Both the position numbers and the translations under genes were made by a program. The notes under the pieces were generated by a model that saw only the letters and a program-made list of their open reading frames with translations, ran no database searches and was not told the DNA's origin. Below, in pieces: positions 28,019-36,459 of a DNA stretch of 64,000 nucleotides. The stretch is taken from contig NZ_JACYUG010000009.1 in NCBI RefSeq assembly GCF_014841615.1, forward strand, positions 103,358 to 167,357. Direction: 5' to 3'. Source of the DNA: Sphingomonas sp. CFBP 8760. Its GTDB lineage: Bacteria > Pseudomonadota > Alphaproteobacteria > Sphingomonadales > Sphingomonadaceae. The stretch's first letter is position 1, and each line of letters begins with the position of its first letter.

Positions 28019-28471
28019 TCACATCATCGCCGCCAGAATGGTCAGCGTACCCAGCCCCAGTGACAGCGGCACGCGCAGGCCCATCCAGCCCGCCGGCGCC
28101 TCTCCGCTGTGCACCAGCGCGCGGTCGACCAGCAGCGTCAGAAACAACCCGCTCGCCAGCGCCACCATCGCCCAGCGCAGCGAGCCGTGGACCGCCAGCG
28201 CGACGAGCACGATCGTGACCAGCGTCGGCGCCACCGCCGCCCACACCAGTGCCCTCAGCCCCGCCGGTCGCCGCATCGCGAAGCCCCACCAGATGCCGCC
28301 GATGAAGCTGAAGATCAGCGCGGCATAGAAGAACGCCATGCCGTGCACGACCCCGGTCGGATCATGCCGCCCCAGGATCAGCACCAGCAGCGCCGCCTGC
28401 GGCAGCAGCCCCGCATAGCCGAGCAGCCGCGCCAGTCCCGACAGTCCTGTGCCCGAACCCTGTTCCATCAT
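28019..28471 (-). CDS. DUF3429-family membrane protein
   Basis: A 150-residue protein with about five predicted membrane segments (including LIFSFIGGIWWGFAMRRP, characteristic of DUF3429). The function is unknown. It follows the anti-sigma gene on the same strand by a few bases and may belong to the sigma factor operon, as a target or membrane accessory; that is inference. Confidence 0.78.
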   Translation of the reverse strand: MMEQGSGTGLSGLARLLGYAGLLPQAALLVLILGRHDPTGVVHGMAFFYAALIFSFIGGIWWGFAMRRPAGLRALVWAAVAPTLVTIVLVALAVHGSLRWAMVALASGLFLTLLVDRALVHSGEAPAGWMGLRVPLSLGLGTLTILAAMM

Positions 28472-28478
28472 ATTCCTC

Positions 28479-29219
28479 TCACACCGCCGCCAGCGCGCCG
28501 GTCGCCACCACCGGCCCGGTCGGCTTGCCGGTCGGCGAGCCGCCCGCCGGCTCGATCGAGATCGCCAGCGTCGCGCCCGCGGCCAATCGCGCCCGGTCGC
28601 GCGCGGGGATCGTCAGCAGCGTCGCATCGGATGCCAGCAGACCCAGCGGATAGGGCACGCCGTCACCGCCGATCACCCATAGCTGCGCGACCCGCGCGGC
28701 CGGCACCGCCGGTGCCGCTGTCACCCGGATGCTGCCGTCGCCGGGGTCGAACGCGGCGGCGACCGGTGCCTTCGCATCGCCCAGCGCGGCGACCAGGATC
28801 GGCGCGGACGGGGCCACCGGCCCCTGCGCGACCGGCGGCGGCCCGGGCGGCGGACCGCCGGGGCGCAGCGCGATCACGACCAGCAGGCACGCCGCCAGCG
28901 CGGTGCTGACGATCGCCAGCAACGGCCAGGGGAAGCCGCGCCGCCGCCCCGCCGGACCACGCGTCAGGCTGCCGCCCGGACCGCCCAGGCTGGCATCGAT
29001 CCGGTCGATCAGCTCGGGCGGCGGCTCCATTGCCGGCCACAGATCGAACAGTTGCGCGAAATAGACGCGCCACCGTTCCACCTGGATCGCGAACGCCGGC
29101 TCGGCCAGCACCCGGCGCAGCGCGGCCGCGCGCTCTTCGCCATCCAGCAGCCCCAGCGCCAGTTCGCCGGCCGCGACGTCGCCTTCGGGCGGATTGTCGT
29201 CGAGGGGTTCAGGCGGCAC
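28479..29219 (-). CDS. Anti-sigma factor, RskA-like
   Basis: A 246-residue single-pass membrane protein. The N-terminal cytoplasmic part has the anti-sigma zinc-less helical pattern (AAGELALGLLDGEERAAALR). A membrane helix lies near residue 100 (PLLAIVSTALAACLLVVIAL), and the periplasmic C-terminus matches the RskA/anti-sigma-K fold (VAQLWVIGGDGVPYPLG). It would hold the co-encoded ECF sigma factor at the membrane until a signal releases it. It starts with GTG, overlapping the end of the sigma gene. Confidence 0.88.
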   Translation of the reverse strand: MPPEPLDDNPPEGDVAAGELALGLLDGEERAAALRRVLAEPAFAIQVERWRVYFAQLFDLWPAMEPPPELIDRIDASLGGPGGSLTRGPAGRRRGFPWPLLAIVSTALAACLLVVIALRPGGPPPGPPPVAQGPVAPSAPILVAALGDAKAPVAAAFDPGDGSIRVTAAPAVPAARVAQLWVIGGDGVPYPLGLLASDATLLTIPARDRARLAAGATLAISIEPAGGSPTGKPTGPVVATGALAAV

Positions 29220-29778
29220 GGTCGAGGCACTCCTTCAGGCGGGCGAGACCGCGGCGGATCCAGCTTTTGGCGGTGCCCAGCGGCACGCCGGCCCGCTCGG
29301 CGAATTCGGCATAGGTGACGCCGTCGAAAAAGGCGGTGCGGATCGCCTCGCGCTGCCGCCCCTCCAGTTCGTGCAGGCAGTCGTGCAGGCTGTGCCGCTC
29401 GTCGGCGGCGAGCAGCGTCGCTTCCGCATCGGGGGTGGTGTCGGCGATCTCGGGCACATCCTCGATCCGCGACGACCGGCGCACCCCCTGCGCCCGGCGC
29501 CAGTCGATCGCCCGGTTGCGCGCGATCGTGGCGAGCCAGGTGATCGGGCTGGCCCGGCCCGGTTCCCACGCGCCCGCACGGCGCCAGATGATGAGGTACA
29601 CGTCGTGCAACACGTCCTCCGCCGCCTGCCTGTCGCCGCAGATACGCAGCGTGATCCCGAAAAGCTTCGCGGAGGTGAGGCGGTAGAGTTCGTGGAACGC
29701 GTCCCGATCCTCGCTGCCCGTGGCGATCAACGTGGCCGCAAGATGGGCGCGGGCTTCATCGGAGGCGGTACGGCGCAT
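29209..29778 (-). CDS. ECF-type RNA polymerase sigma factor
   Basis: A 189-residue ECF sigma factor: region 2 (FHELYRLTSAKLFGIT, then AEDVLHDVYLIIWRR), and region 4 (LEGRQREAIRTAFFDGVTYAEF). It resembles SigK/RpoE-type factors paired with RskA-like anti-sigmas. The start is the ATG at 29778; upstream frame to 29859 exists, but the added residues are not sigma-like. There is no good ribosome site at this ATG, and a near-palindrome lies just upstream at 29784-29807. Together with the anti-sigma gene it forms a stress-response module. Confidence 0.9.
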   Translation of the reverse strand: MRRTASDEARAHLAATLIATGSEDRDAFHELYRLTSAKLFGITLRICGDRQAAEDVLHDVYLIIWRRAGAWEPGRASPITWLATIARNRAIDWRRAQGVRRSSRIEDVPEIADTTPDAEATLLAADERHSLHDCLHELEGRQREAIRTAFFDGVTYAEFAERAGVPLGTAKSWIRRGLARLKECLDRAA

Positions 29779-29783
29779 GGTGG

Positions 29784-29807
29784 GGGAGCGTAACGTGTTG
29801 CGCTCCC
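29784..29807. promoter_or_regulatory. 24-bp near-perfect dyad just before the sigma factor start
   Basis: GGGAGCG (29784-29790) and CGCTCCC (29801-29807) flank a centre with AAC/GTT symmetry; only two symmetric positions differ. It begins five bases before the sigma factor start codon. It could be an operator for a dimeric regulator or a hairpin controlling initiation. Confidence 0.5.
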
Positions 29808-29915
29808 TGTACAAGAGCGCAAAACCCATCACGTCGGAACCGCAATGGGTGGCCTTCATCGCGGCGGGAAGCTAAGGGCGGCGACATTCCTCCCCCTCCT
29901 GTCCGGGAAGCGCCC

Positions 29916-30356
29916 ATGCGCATCGCCATCGCCGCCGATCATGCCGCCGTATCGCTGAAGACGGTGCTGGCCGCCTGGCTGGCCGATATCGGCCACGAGG
30001 TGATCGATCTCGGCACGCATGGCGACGGGCGGGTCGATTATCCCGATTACGGCTTCGCGGTGGCGATGGCGCTGGCCGATGGCCGTGCCGACCGCGGCGT
30101 CGCGCTGTGCGGATCGGGGGTCGGCATCTCGATCGCCGCCAATCGCCACCCCGCCTGTCGCTGCGCACTGGTATCCGAACCGCTGTCGGCCGCGCTGGCG
30201 CGGCATCACAACGATGCCAACGCCATCGCGCTCGGCGCCCGCCTGATCGGCGAGGAGATGGCGAAAGCCTGCATCACCGCCTTCCTGTCCGCCGAATTCG
30301 AGGGCGGACGCCATCAACACCGAGTCGACAAGCTGTCCAAGGAGTTCGCCGCATGA
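29916..30356 (+). CDS. rpiB: Ribose-5-phosphate isomerase B
   Basis: A 146-residue RpiB/LacA-family isomerase interconverting ribose-5-phosphate and ribulose-5-phosphate. It begins [14 protein letters not shown], and the catalytic Cys65 lies in [27 protein letters not shown] follows. Its stop overlaps the glyA start (ATGA), a common alphaproteobacterial arrangement. It is transcribed divergently from the sigma factor. Confidence 0.94.
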   Translation: MRIAIAADHAAVSLKTVLAAWLADIGHEVIDLGTHGDGRVDYPDYGFAVAMALADGRADRGVALCGSGVGISIAANRHPACRCALVSEPLSAALARHHNDANAIALGARLIGEEMAKACITAFLSAEFEGGRHQHRVDKLSKEFAA

Positions 30357-31690
30357 GCACCCAGCCCCCTATTTTGGCCCGTGATGTCGCCGACATCCAG
30401 ACGCCCGATCATATCGACGGCGCCTTCTTCACCCGCACCCTTGCCGATGCCGACGCCGCGGTCTTCGCCGGCATCGCCGACGAACTGGAGCGCGAGCAGA
30501 CGCAGATCGAACTGATCGCGTCGGAAAACATCGTGTCGAAGGCGGTGCTGGAGGCGCAGGGCTCGGTCTTCACCAACAAATATGCCGAGGGCTATCCGGG
30601 CAAGCGCTACTATCAGGGCTGCGCGCCGTCCGACACGGTCGAGACGCTGGCGATTGAGCGGGCCAAGCAGATCTTCGGCTGCGGCTTCGTCAACGTGCAG
30701 CCGCATTCGGGCGCGCAGGCGAACGGCGCGGTGATGCTGGCGCTGGTCAAGCCGGGCGAGACGATCCTGGGCATGAGCCTGGACGCCGGCGGCCACCTGA
30801 CCCACGGCGCGCGCGCCGCGATGTCGGGCAAGTGGTTCAACGCCATCCAGTACGGCGTCGATCCCGACACCCATCTGATCGATTACGACCAGGTCGAGGC
30901 GCTGGCGGTCGAGCATCAGCCGAAGCTCATCATCGCCGGCGGCAGCGCCTATCCGCGCACGATCGACTTCGCGAAGTTCCGGGCGATCGCGGACAAGGTC
31001 GGCGCGTATTTCATGGTCGACATGGCGCATTTCGCCGGCATCGTCGCCGCCGGGCTGCACCCCACCCCGTTCGGCCACGCGCATGTCGTGACCACCACCA
31101 CGCACAAGACGCTGCGCGGGCCCCGCGGCGGCATGGTGATGACCGATGACGAGGCGATCGCGAAGAAGATCAACTCGGCGGTGTTCCCGGGGCTGCAGGG
31201 CGGTCCGCTGATGCACGTTATCGCCGCCAAGGCGGTGGCGTTCGGCGAGGCGCTGCGCCCCGATTTCAAGCAGTACATCGCCGCGGTGGTCGAGAACGCG
31301 AAGGTGCTGGCCGCAACGCTGGAGGAACGCGGCGCGGACGTGATCGCGGGCGGCACCGACACGCATCTGGCGCTGATCGACCTGCGCCCGCTGGGCATCA
31401 CCGGCCGCGACGCGGACGAGGCGCTGGAGCGCGCCGGCATCACCTGCAACAAGAACGGCATCCCCAACGACCCGCTGCCGCCGGTGAAGACCAGCGGCAT
31501 CCGCGTCGGCAGCCCCGCCGGCACCACCCGCGGTTTCGGCCCGGCCGAGTTCCGCGAGATCGGCCACATGGTCGCCGACGTGCTCGACGGCCTGCGCGCC
31601 AAGGGCGAGCACGGGGACCCGGAGGTCGAGGCGAACGTTCGAACCCGCGTGCGTGCCCTGTGCGCGCGCTTCCCCATCTATCAAGGATAA
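30353..31690 (+). CDS. glyA: Serine hydroxymethyltransferase
   Basis: A 445-residue PLP enzyme converting serine and tetrahydrofolate to glycine and methylene-THF. Motifs: [46 protein letters not shown], and the PLP Lys252 in [14 protein letters not shown]. Start at the ATG that overlaps the rpiB stop. It leads the one-carbon supply that also feeds folD at 43562-44443. Confidence 0.97.
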   Translation: MSTQPPILARDVADIQTPDHIDGAFFTRTLADADAAVFAGIADELEREQTQIELIASENIVSKAVLEAQGSVFTNKYAEGYPGKRYYQGCAPSDTVETLAIERAKQIFGCGFVNVQPHSGAQANGAVMLALVKPGETILGMSLDAGGHLTHGARAAMSGKWFNAIQYGVDPDTHLIDYDQVEALAVEHQPKLIIAGGSAYPRTIDFAKFRAIADKVGAYFMVDMAHFAGIVAAGLHPTPFGHAHVVTTTTHKTLRGPRGGMVMTDDEAIAKKINSAVFPGLQGGPLMHVIAAKAVAFGEALRPDFKQYIAAVVENAKVLAATLEERGADVIAGGTDTHLALIDLRPLGITGRDADEALERAGITCNKNGIPNDPLPPVKTSGIRVGSPAGTTRGFGPAEFREIGHMVADVLDGLRAKGEHGDPEVEANVRTRVRALCARFPIYQG

Positions 31691-31695
31691 GCGCG

Positions 31696-31881
31696 ATGGC
31701 GATCGATACGAAGGCGAAGGAAGTCCAGAACCAGATCAAGGCCACCCCCGGCCTCGGCAAGAAGATGGCGAAATATGGCGCGATCGGCGCCGTCGTGGCG
31801 ATCCCGGTGCCGTTCGTCGGTCCCGTGCTGGGTGCGATCGTGGGCGCCGCCGTCGCCTATTCCAAGCGGCCGAAGATCTGA
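31696..31881 (+). CDS. Small conserved glycine-zipper-like protein
   Basis: A 61-residue protein: a charged N-terminal half (IDTKAKEVQNQIKATPG) and a hydrophobic Gly-rich stretch (GAIGAVVAIPVPFVGPVLGA) ending in basic residues. It probably inserts in a membrane. AAGGA lies before the ATG at 31696, and the gene sits tightly between glyA and nrdR, which supports expression. Function unknown. Confidence 0.65.
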   Translation: MAIDTKAKEVQNQIKATPGLGKKMAKYGAIGAVVAIPVPFVGPVLGAIVGAAVAYSKRPKI

Positions 31882-32343
31882 ATGCGCTGCCCGTTCTGCG
31901 GCCATGACGACAGTCAGGTAAAGGACAGCCGCTCCACCGAGGATGGCGCGGCGATCCGCCGCAGGCGGCAGTGCGAGGGCTGCGCGGCCCGCTTCACCAC
32001 GTTCGAACGCATCCAGTTGCGCGAGCTGTGGGTGCTGAAGAACGAGGACCGGCGCGAGCCATTCGACCGCGAAAAACTGCTCCGCTCCGTCTCGATCGCC
32101 GCGCGCAAGCGCCCGGTCGAGCCGGCCCGGATCGAGAAGCTGGTATCGGGCATCCAGCGCCGCCTGGAAACGCTGGGCGAGGCGGAGGTCACCTCCGCCC
32201 GGATCGGCGAGATGGTGATGGAGGGGCTGAAGGGCCTCGACTCGGTCGCCTATATCCGCTTCGCCAGCGTCTATCGCGATTTCAGCGAAGCCCGCGACTT
32301 CGAGGCGTTCGCCGGACAGGTGGAGGAAGCGGGACGGGTGTAG
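31882..32343 (+). CDS. nrdR: Transcriptional repressor NrdR
   Basis: A 153-residue regulator of ribonucleotide reductase genes. The zinc ribbon uses Cys3, Cys6, Cys31 and Cys34, followed by an ATP-cone domain ([18 protein letters not shown]) that senses dATP/ATP. Its ATG directly abuts the stop of the preceding small gene. Length and order after glyA are normal for the group. Confidence 0.96.
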   Translation: MRCPFCGHDDSQVKDSRSTEDGAAIRRRRQCEGCAARFTTFERIQLRELWVLKNEDRREPFDREKLLRSVSIAARKRPVEPARIEKLVSGIQRRLETLGEAEVTSARIGEMVMEGLKGLDSVAYIRFASVYRDFSEARDFEAFAGQVEEAGRV

Positions 32344-32380
32344 TGTTGCCGCCGACTGGTCCCACCTCGCTTACTTCATC

Positions 32381-32618
32381 CCGTTCATCCCGAGCGAAGC
32401 AAGAACGCCCGACTTACCGTCGTTCGTCCTGAGCGACGTCGAAGCCGATTATCGAGAACAAGCCAGCCCATTCGTAACCGCGAAAGTCGAGATTGCCCTT
32501 CCCACTTCCGTTCGTCCTGAGTAGCGGCTGAGCAAAGTCGAAGACGCGTATCGAGGCGCACCCTCCTCCGTTCGTCCCGAGCGAAGTCGAGGGATGTCGC
32601 CGAGCGTAGCCGAGGCAT
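32381..32618 (+). repeat. Array of five REP-like units, forward orientation
   Basis: The 321-base gap after nrdR holds no gene. It carries five imperfect copies of CGTTCGTCCTGAGCGAAGTCG, at about 32382-32402, 32421-32442, 32469-32490 (degenerate), 32509-32540 (with an inserted segment) and 32568-32590. The last is part of a longer 48-base version (32568-32615) that has an inverted partner at 32960-33007. Confidence 0.8.
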
Positions 32619-32664
32619 ACCAGCATCTTCCCCCCCCTTCCCCAAACGCATACAGCGATCGTCC

Positions 32665-33810
32665 ATGACCTTCTGGACCTACATTCTCCGCTGCGCCGAT
32701 GGTACCTATTACACAGGTCACACCGACGCCCTTGAACGCCGGATCGCGCAACATCATGCCGGCACCTACACCGGCTACACGCATGATCGCCGTCCGCTGG
32801 AATTCATGTGGTCGCAGGATTTTCCCACCCGTGCCGAAGCACTGGAAGCGGAGTTGCGCATCAAGGGCTGGTCGCGTGCCAAGAAAGAAGCGTTGATCGC
32901 GGAAAACTGGGATCGTCTGAAGATCGCAGCCATGCCGCCATCGGAACGCGAGGCCCGCACCTCGGCTGCGCTCGGAAACATCCCTCGACTGCGCTCGGGA
33001 CGAACGGAAGAGAGACGGACGATGCCCACCACCACCCCACCCCCCGTCATCGTCCTCGTGCGCCCGCAACTCGGCGAGAACATCGGCAAGGCGGCGCGCG
33101 CCATGCTGAACTTCGGCCTGCTCGACCTGCGCCTCGTCGCCCCGCGCGACGGCTGGCCCAATCCGCAGGCGGGGCCCGCCGCGTCGGGCGCGGACGTCGT
33201 GCTGGAACGCGCGCAAGTGTTCGACAGCGTGGCGGCGGCGGTGGCGGATTGCCCGCACGTCTATGCCACCACGGTGCGCAAGCGCGGCATCACCAAGCCG
33301 GTCGTGACCCCGGACGAGGCGGCACGCGCGATCCACGCCGGCCCCGGCCGCACCGCGATCCTGTTCGGGCCGGAGCGATCGGGGCTGGAGACGGACGACG
33401 TGGCGGTGGCACGCACGATCATCACCGTGCCGATCAATCCCGAATTCGGCAGCCTCAATCTGGCGCAGGCGGTGATTCTGGTCGCCTATGAATGGTCGAA
33501 GCATGAGGCGCTGGCGCAGCCGCCCGAAACCGACCTGCCCGAACCCGCGCCGCAGGGCGAGCTGGACGGGATGATCGCCCAGCTCGACGCGATGCTGGTC
33601 GATGCCAATTTCTATTTCCCGCCCGCCCGCACCGAAACCACCCGGCGCACGCTGCGCACGCTGCTGACCAAGCCGGGTTGGTCGAGCCAGGAGGTGCGCA
33701 CGGTGCGGGGCGTGCTGTCGGCGTTGCGCGGCGCCAAGGCGCGGCGGCTACCGCCGGTCGAAGGCGGCGAGTTCGTAGGCGATCGAGATCTCGACGAGCC
33801 GCTCCCATAG
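32665..33810 (+). CDS. GIY-YIG nuclease-domain ORF fused in frame to a TrmJ-like methyltransferase
   Basis: The 381-codon frame opens with a single GIY-YIG domain (residues 1-90): FWTYILRCADGTYYTGHT, catalytic Arg in LERRIAQHH and Glu in EALEAELRIKGW. Residues 99-114 (roughly TSAALGNIPRLRSGRTEE) are encoded by the inverted REP-like copy at 32960-33007. After that the frame runs without a stop into trmJ, whose own ATG is at 33022. Single-domain GIY-YIG proteins of this type are normally ~90-110 residues, so the nuclease gene has probably lost its own stop. Whether a fused protein is made is not decided by sequence. Confidence 0.7.
   Translation: MTFWTYILRCADGTYYTGHTDALERRIAQHHAGTYTGYTHDRRPLEFMWSQDFPTRAEALEAELRIKGWSRAKKEALIAENWDRLKIAAMPPSEREARTSAALGNIPRLRSGRTEERRTMPTTTPPPVIVLVRPQLGENIGKAARAMLNFGLLDLRLVAPRDGWPNPQAGPAASGADVVLERAQVFDSVAAAVADCPHVYATTVRKRGITKPVVTPDEAARAIHAGPGRTAILFGPERSGLETDDVAVARTIITVPINPEFGSLNLAQAVILVAYEWSKHEALAQPPETDLPEPAPQGELDGMIAQLDAMLVDANFYFPPARTETTRRTLRTLLTKPGWSSQEVRTVRGVLSALRGAKARRLPPVEGGEFVGDRDLDEPLP
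32960..33007 (-). repeat. Inverted 48-bp copy of the REP-like element
   Basis: Read on the minus strand, this segment matches 32568-32615 at 44 of 48 positions, starting CCGTTCGTCCCGAGCG. With that copy it brackets the GIY-YIG coding region (32665-32959) as terminal inverted repeats would. It lies within an open reading frame. Confidence 0.85.
33022..33810 (+). CDS. trmJ: TrmJ-type tRNA (Cm32/Um32) 2'-O-methyltransferase
   Basis: A 262-residue SPOUT methyltransferase if started at the ATG at 33022, which has GGAAGAGAG upstream. SPOUT motifs: VRPQLGENIGKAARAM, AILFGPERSGLE and the knot segment INPEFGSLNLAQAV. It methylates ribose 32 of tRNAs. Upstream the frame is continuous with the GIY-YIG ORF; I consider the internal ATG the natural start. 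Its last 63 bases overlap the 3' end of the chorismate mutase gene on the other strand. Confidence 0.9.
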   Translation: MPTTTPPPVIVLVRPQLGENIGKAARAMLNFGLLDLRLVAPRDGWPNPQAGPAASGADVVLERAQVFDSVAAAVADCPHVYATTVRKRGITKPVVTPDEAARAIHAGPGRTAILFGPERSGLETDDVAVARTIITVPINPEFGSLNLAQAVILVAYEWSKHEALAQPPETDLPEPAPQGELDGMIAQLDAMLVDANFYFPPARTETTRRTLRTLLTKPGWSSQEVRTVRGVLSALRGAKARRLPPVEGGEFVGDRDLDEPLP

Positions 33811-34047
33811 GTCGGCGATCGCCTCGGCCGGCAGGCCCAGCCGCGCCGCCTCGGCCCGCGCCTGTGCGATCACCGCCGCCTTGCGATCCTCGTCGCGCAC
33901 CGCGGCACGGGCCGGCTTGATGCGCGCCGCGGCGTCCATATAGGCGAAACGCCGGGCGAGCAGCGCGACCAGTTCGGTATCCAGCCGGTCGACGCCGGCG
34001 CGCACCTCGGCCATGGTGGTGCAATCGGGGCCGTCGAGGATCGTCAT
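33748..34047 (-). CDS. Chorismate mutase (AroQ class)
   Basis: A 99-residue, all-helical chorismate mutase of the monofunctional AroQ type, converting chorismate to prephenate. Recognisable elements: VRAGVDRLDTELVALLARRF (first helix with Arg and Asp), AARIKPAR and VRDEDRKAAVI (Lys and Arg of the active site). It starts at the ATG at 34047. Pairing with pchB-like lyase activity cannot be excluded, but no salicylate genes are near. Its end overlaps trmJ tail-to-tail. Confidence 0.85.
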   Translation of the reverse strand: MTILDGPDCTTMAEVRAGVDRLDTELVALLARRFAYMDAAARIKPARAAVRDEDRKAAVIAQARAEAARLGLPAEAIADLWERLVEISIAYELAAFDRR

Positions 34048-34098
34048 GCCCCGCCTGTGGCAAGCGCGGCCCAGCCTGTCCAGCCGGGCCTGTCCGGC

Positions 34099-34127
34099 TT
34101 GACTCAAAGCCCCCGCCCCGCTAACCG
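34099..34127 (+). promoter_or_regulatory. Candidate sigma-70 promoter of rpsD
   Basis: TTGACT (34099-34104), a 17-base spacer, then TAACCG (34122-34127). The -35 matches consensus in five of six positions, and the -10 is weak. It lies about 147 bases before the rpsD ATG, so transcripts would carry the hairpin at 34216-34241. Confidence 0.4.
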
Positions 34128-34215
34128 CCCGCCTTCGCAATCGCCCCCGCACCCCGGTGAAGCGGCGGGCCTGCCCTCTTTTTATCGAGAGACGTAGCGC
34201 GATACCGGGACCAAC

Positions 34216-34241
34216 CCGCCCTGCCGTTTTCGGCCGGGCGG
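34216..34241 (+). promoter_or_regulatory. Hairpin in the rpsD leader, possible control element
   Basis: An 11-base-pair stem with one mismatch and a TTTT loop (34216-34226 with 34231-34241) lies 32 bases before the rpsD start. Ribosomal protein S4 represses its own mRNA through leader structures in several bacteria, which makes this a candidate. No homology to a known leader is claimed. Confidence 0.4.
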
Positions 34242-34273
34242 TCAACGTCGTTCGAAATTGCCAAGGAAACATC

Positions 34274-34888
34274 ATGTCGAAGCGCCATAGCGCCAAGCAC
34301 AAACTCGATCGCCGGATGGGCGAGAACATCTGGGGTCGTCCGAAGTCCCCGGTGAACAAGCGCGAATACGGCCCCGGCCAGCATGGCCAGCGCCGCAAGG
34401 GCAAGGTGTCGGACTTCGGCATCCAGCTGCGCGCCAAGCAGAAGCTGAAGGGCTATTACGGCGACGTCACCGAGAAGCAGTTCCGCGCCTGCTATCACGA
34501 GGCGGCCCGGATGAAGGGCGATACCAGCCAGAACCTGATCGGCCTGCTGGAACAGCGCCTCGACATGATCGTCTATCGCGCCAAGTTCGCGCCGACGATC
34601 TTCGCGGCCCGCCAGATCGTCAGCCACGGCCACATCCGCGTCAACGGCGTGAAGTGCAACATCGCATCGCGCCGCTGCTTCGTCGGCGACGAGATCACGC
34701 TGGGCACCAAGGCCAAGGAAATGGCGCTGATCCTGGAAGCGCAGAACCTCGCCGAGCGTGAGATTCCCGATTACGTCGCGCCGGACGGCAACGCGAAGAT
34801 CACCTTCGTGCGCGTCCCCACGCTCGACGAAGTGCCCTATCCGGTGAAGATGGAGCCGAATCTGGTGGTCGAGTTCTACTCGCGCTAA
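34274..34888 (+). CDS. rpsD: 30S ribosomal protein S4
   Basis: A 204-residue S4, a primary 16S rRNA binder at the 5' domain. The start [20 protein letters not shown] and the S4 RNA-binding domain ([14 protein letters not shown], then [10 protein letters not shown]) are typical of alphaproteobacteria. AAGGAAAC precedes the ATG. It is a single-gene unit with its own leader and terminator. Confidence 0.98.
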   Translation: MSKRHSAKHKLDRRMGENIWGRPKSPVNKREYGPGQHGQRRKGKVSDFGIQLRAKQKLKGYYGDVTEKQFRACYHEAARMKGDTSQNLIGLLEQRLDMIVYRAKFAPTIFAARQIVSHGHIRVNGVKCNIASRRCFVGDEITLGTKAKEMALILEAQNLAEREIPDYVAPDGNAKITFVRVPTLDEVPYPVKMEPNLVVEFYSR

Positions 34889-34974
34889 GCGAGGAACGAA
34901 GATCACCGGACGGCCGGCGGGCCAAAGCCCGTCCGACGACGTGGCTTCGCCACGGCGTGGCCCGAAACAGAAAG

Positions 34975-35004
34975 AGGGCGGTCCCCCAAGGGGCCGCCCT
35001 TTTT
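34975..35004 (+). terminator. Intrinsic terminator after rpsD
   Basis: A GC-rich stem (AGGGCGG-T-CCCC pairing with GGGGCCGCCCT) is followed immediately by TTTTT. It lies ~90 bases after the rpsD stop and before the agmatine deiminase gene, matching the end of the rpsD transcript. Confidence 0.85.
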
Positions 35005-35135
35005 CGTACCTGCCGCCTGCCTTGCCTTCTGCACCCCTTCCTCGCTCCTCCACTTTACACACCACCAACCGGTCGCTTTCTTCCCCACGAACCGGCATAG
35101 GCCGCCGCACCGACCAATCAACCGGACCCTGCGCC

Positions 35136-36100
<965 letters not shown>

Positions 36101-36101
<1 letters not shown>

Positions 36102-36451
36102 TGCTGCAACTCGCGATCCGCGCCCTGCTGTCGGGGGCGATCGTCGCCGCCGTGGCGCTGATCGCGCGTCGCAGTCCGGGCGCGGGGGCGTTGCTCGCCT
36201 CGCTGCCGCTGGTGTCGGTGCTAGGCATGATCTGGCTGTGGCACGACACCGGCGACCGGGTGCGGCTGGCCGCCCATGCGGAGGCGACCTTCTGGTACGT
36301 GCTGCCGTCGCTGCCGATGTTCCTGCTGATCCCCGCGCTGCTCCGCCACGGCGTCGGCTTCGTGCCGGCGCTGCTGGCGGGTTGCGCCCTGACGATGCTG
36401 CTCTATCTCGTCACCGTCGCGATCGCCGCGCGCTTCGGCGTCACGCTCTAG
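36101..36451 (+). CDS. DUF3147-family membrane protein
   Basis: A 116-residue protein with about four membrane helices (LAIRALLSGAIVAAVALIAR, LLASLPLVSVLGMIWLW, FWYVLPSLPMFLLIPALL, ALLAGCALTMLLYLVTVAI). It belongs to a small family of unknown function. Its start overlaps the aguA stop and aguB follows nine bases later, so it sits inside the putrescine operon; a transport or accessory role there is possible but unproven. Confidence 0.75.
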
Positions 36452-36459
36452 GACCGTTC

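Noticed and set aside
29838..29843. GGAACC as the -35 of an EcfG general-stress promoter
   Set aside because: No CGTT at the required 16-17 base distance.
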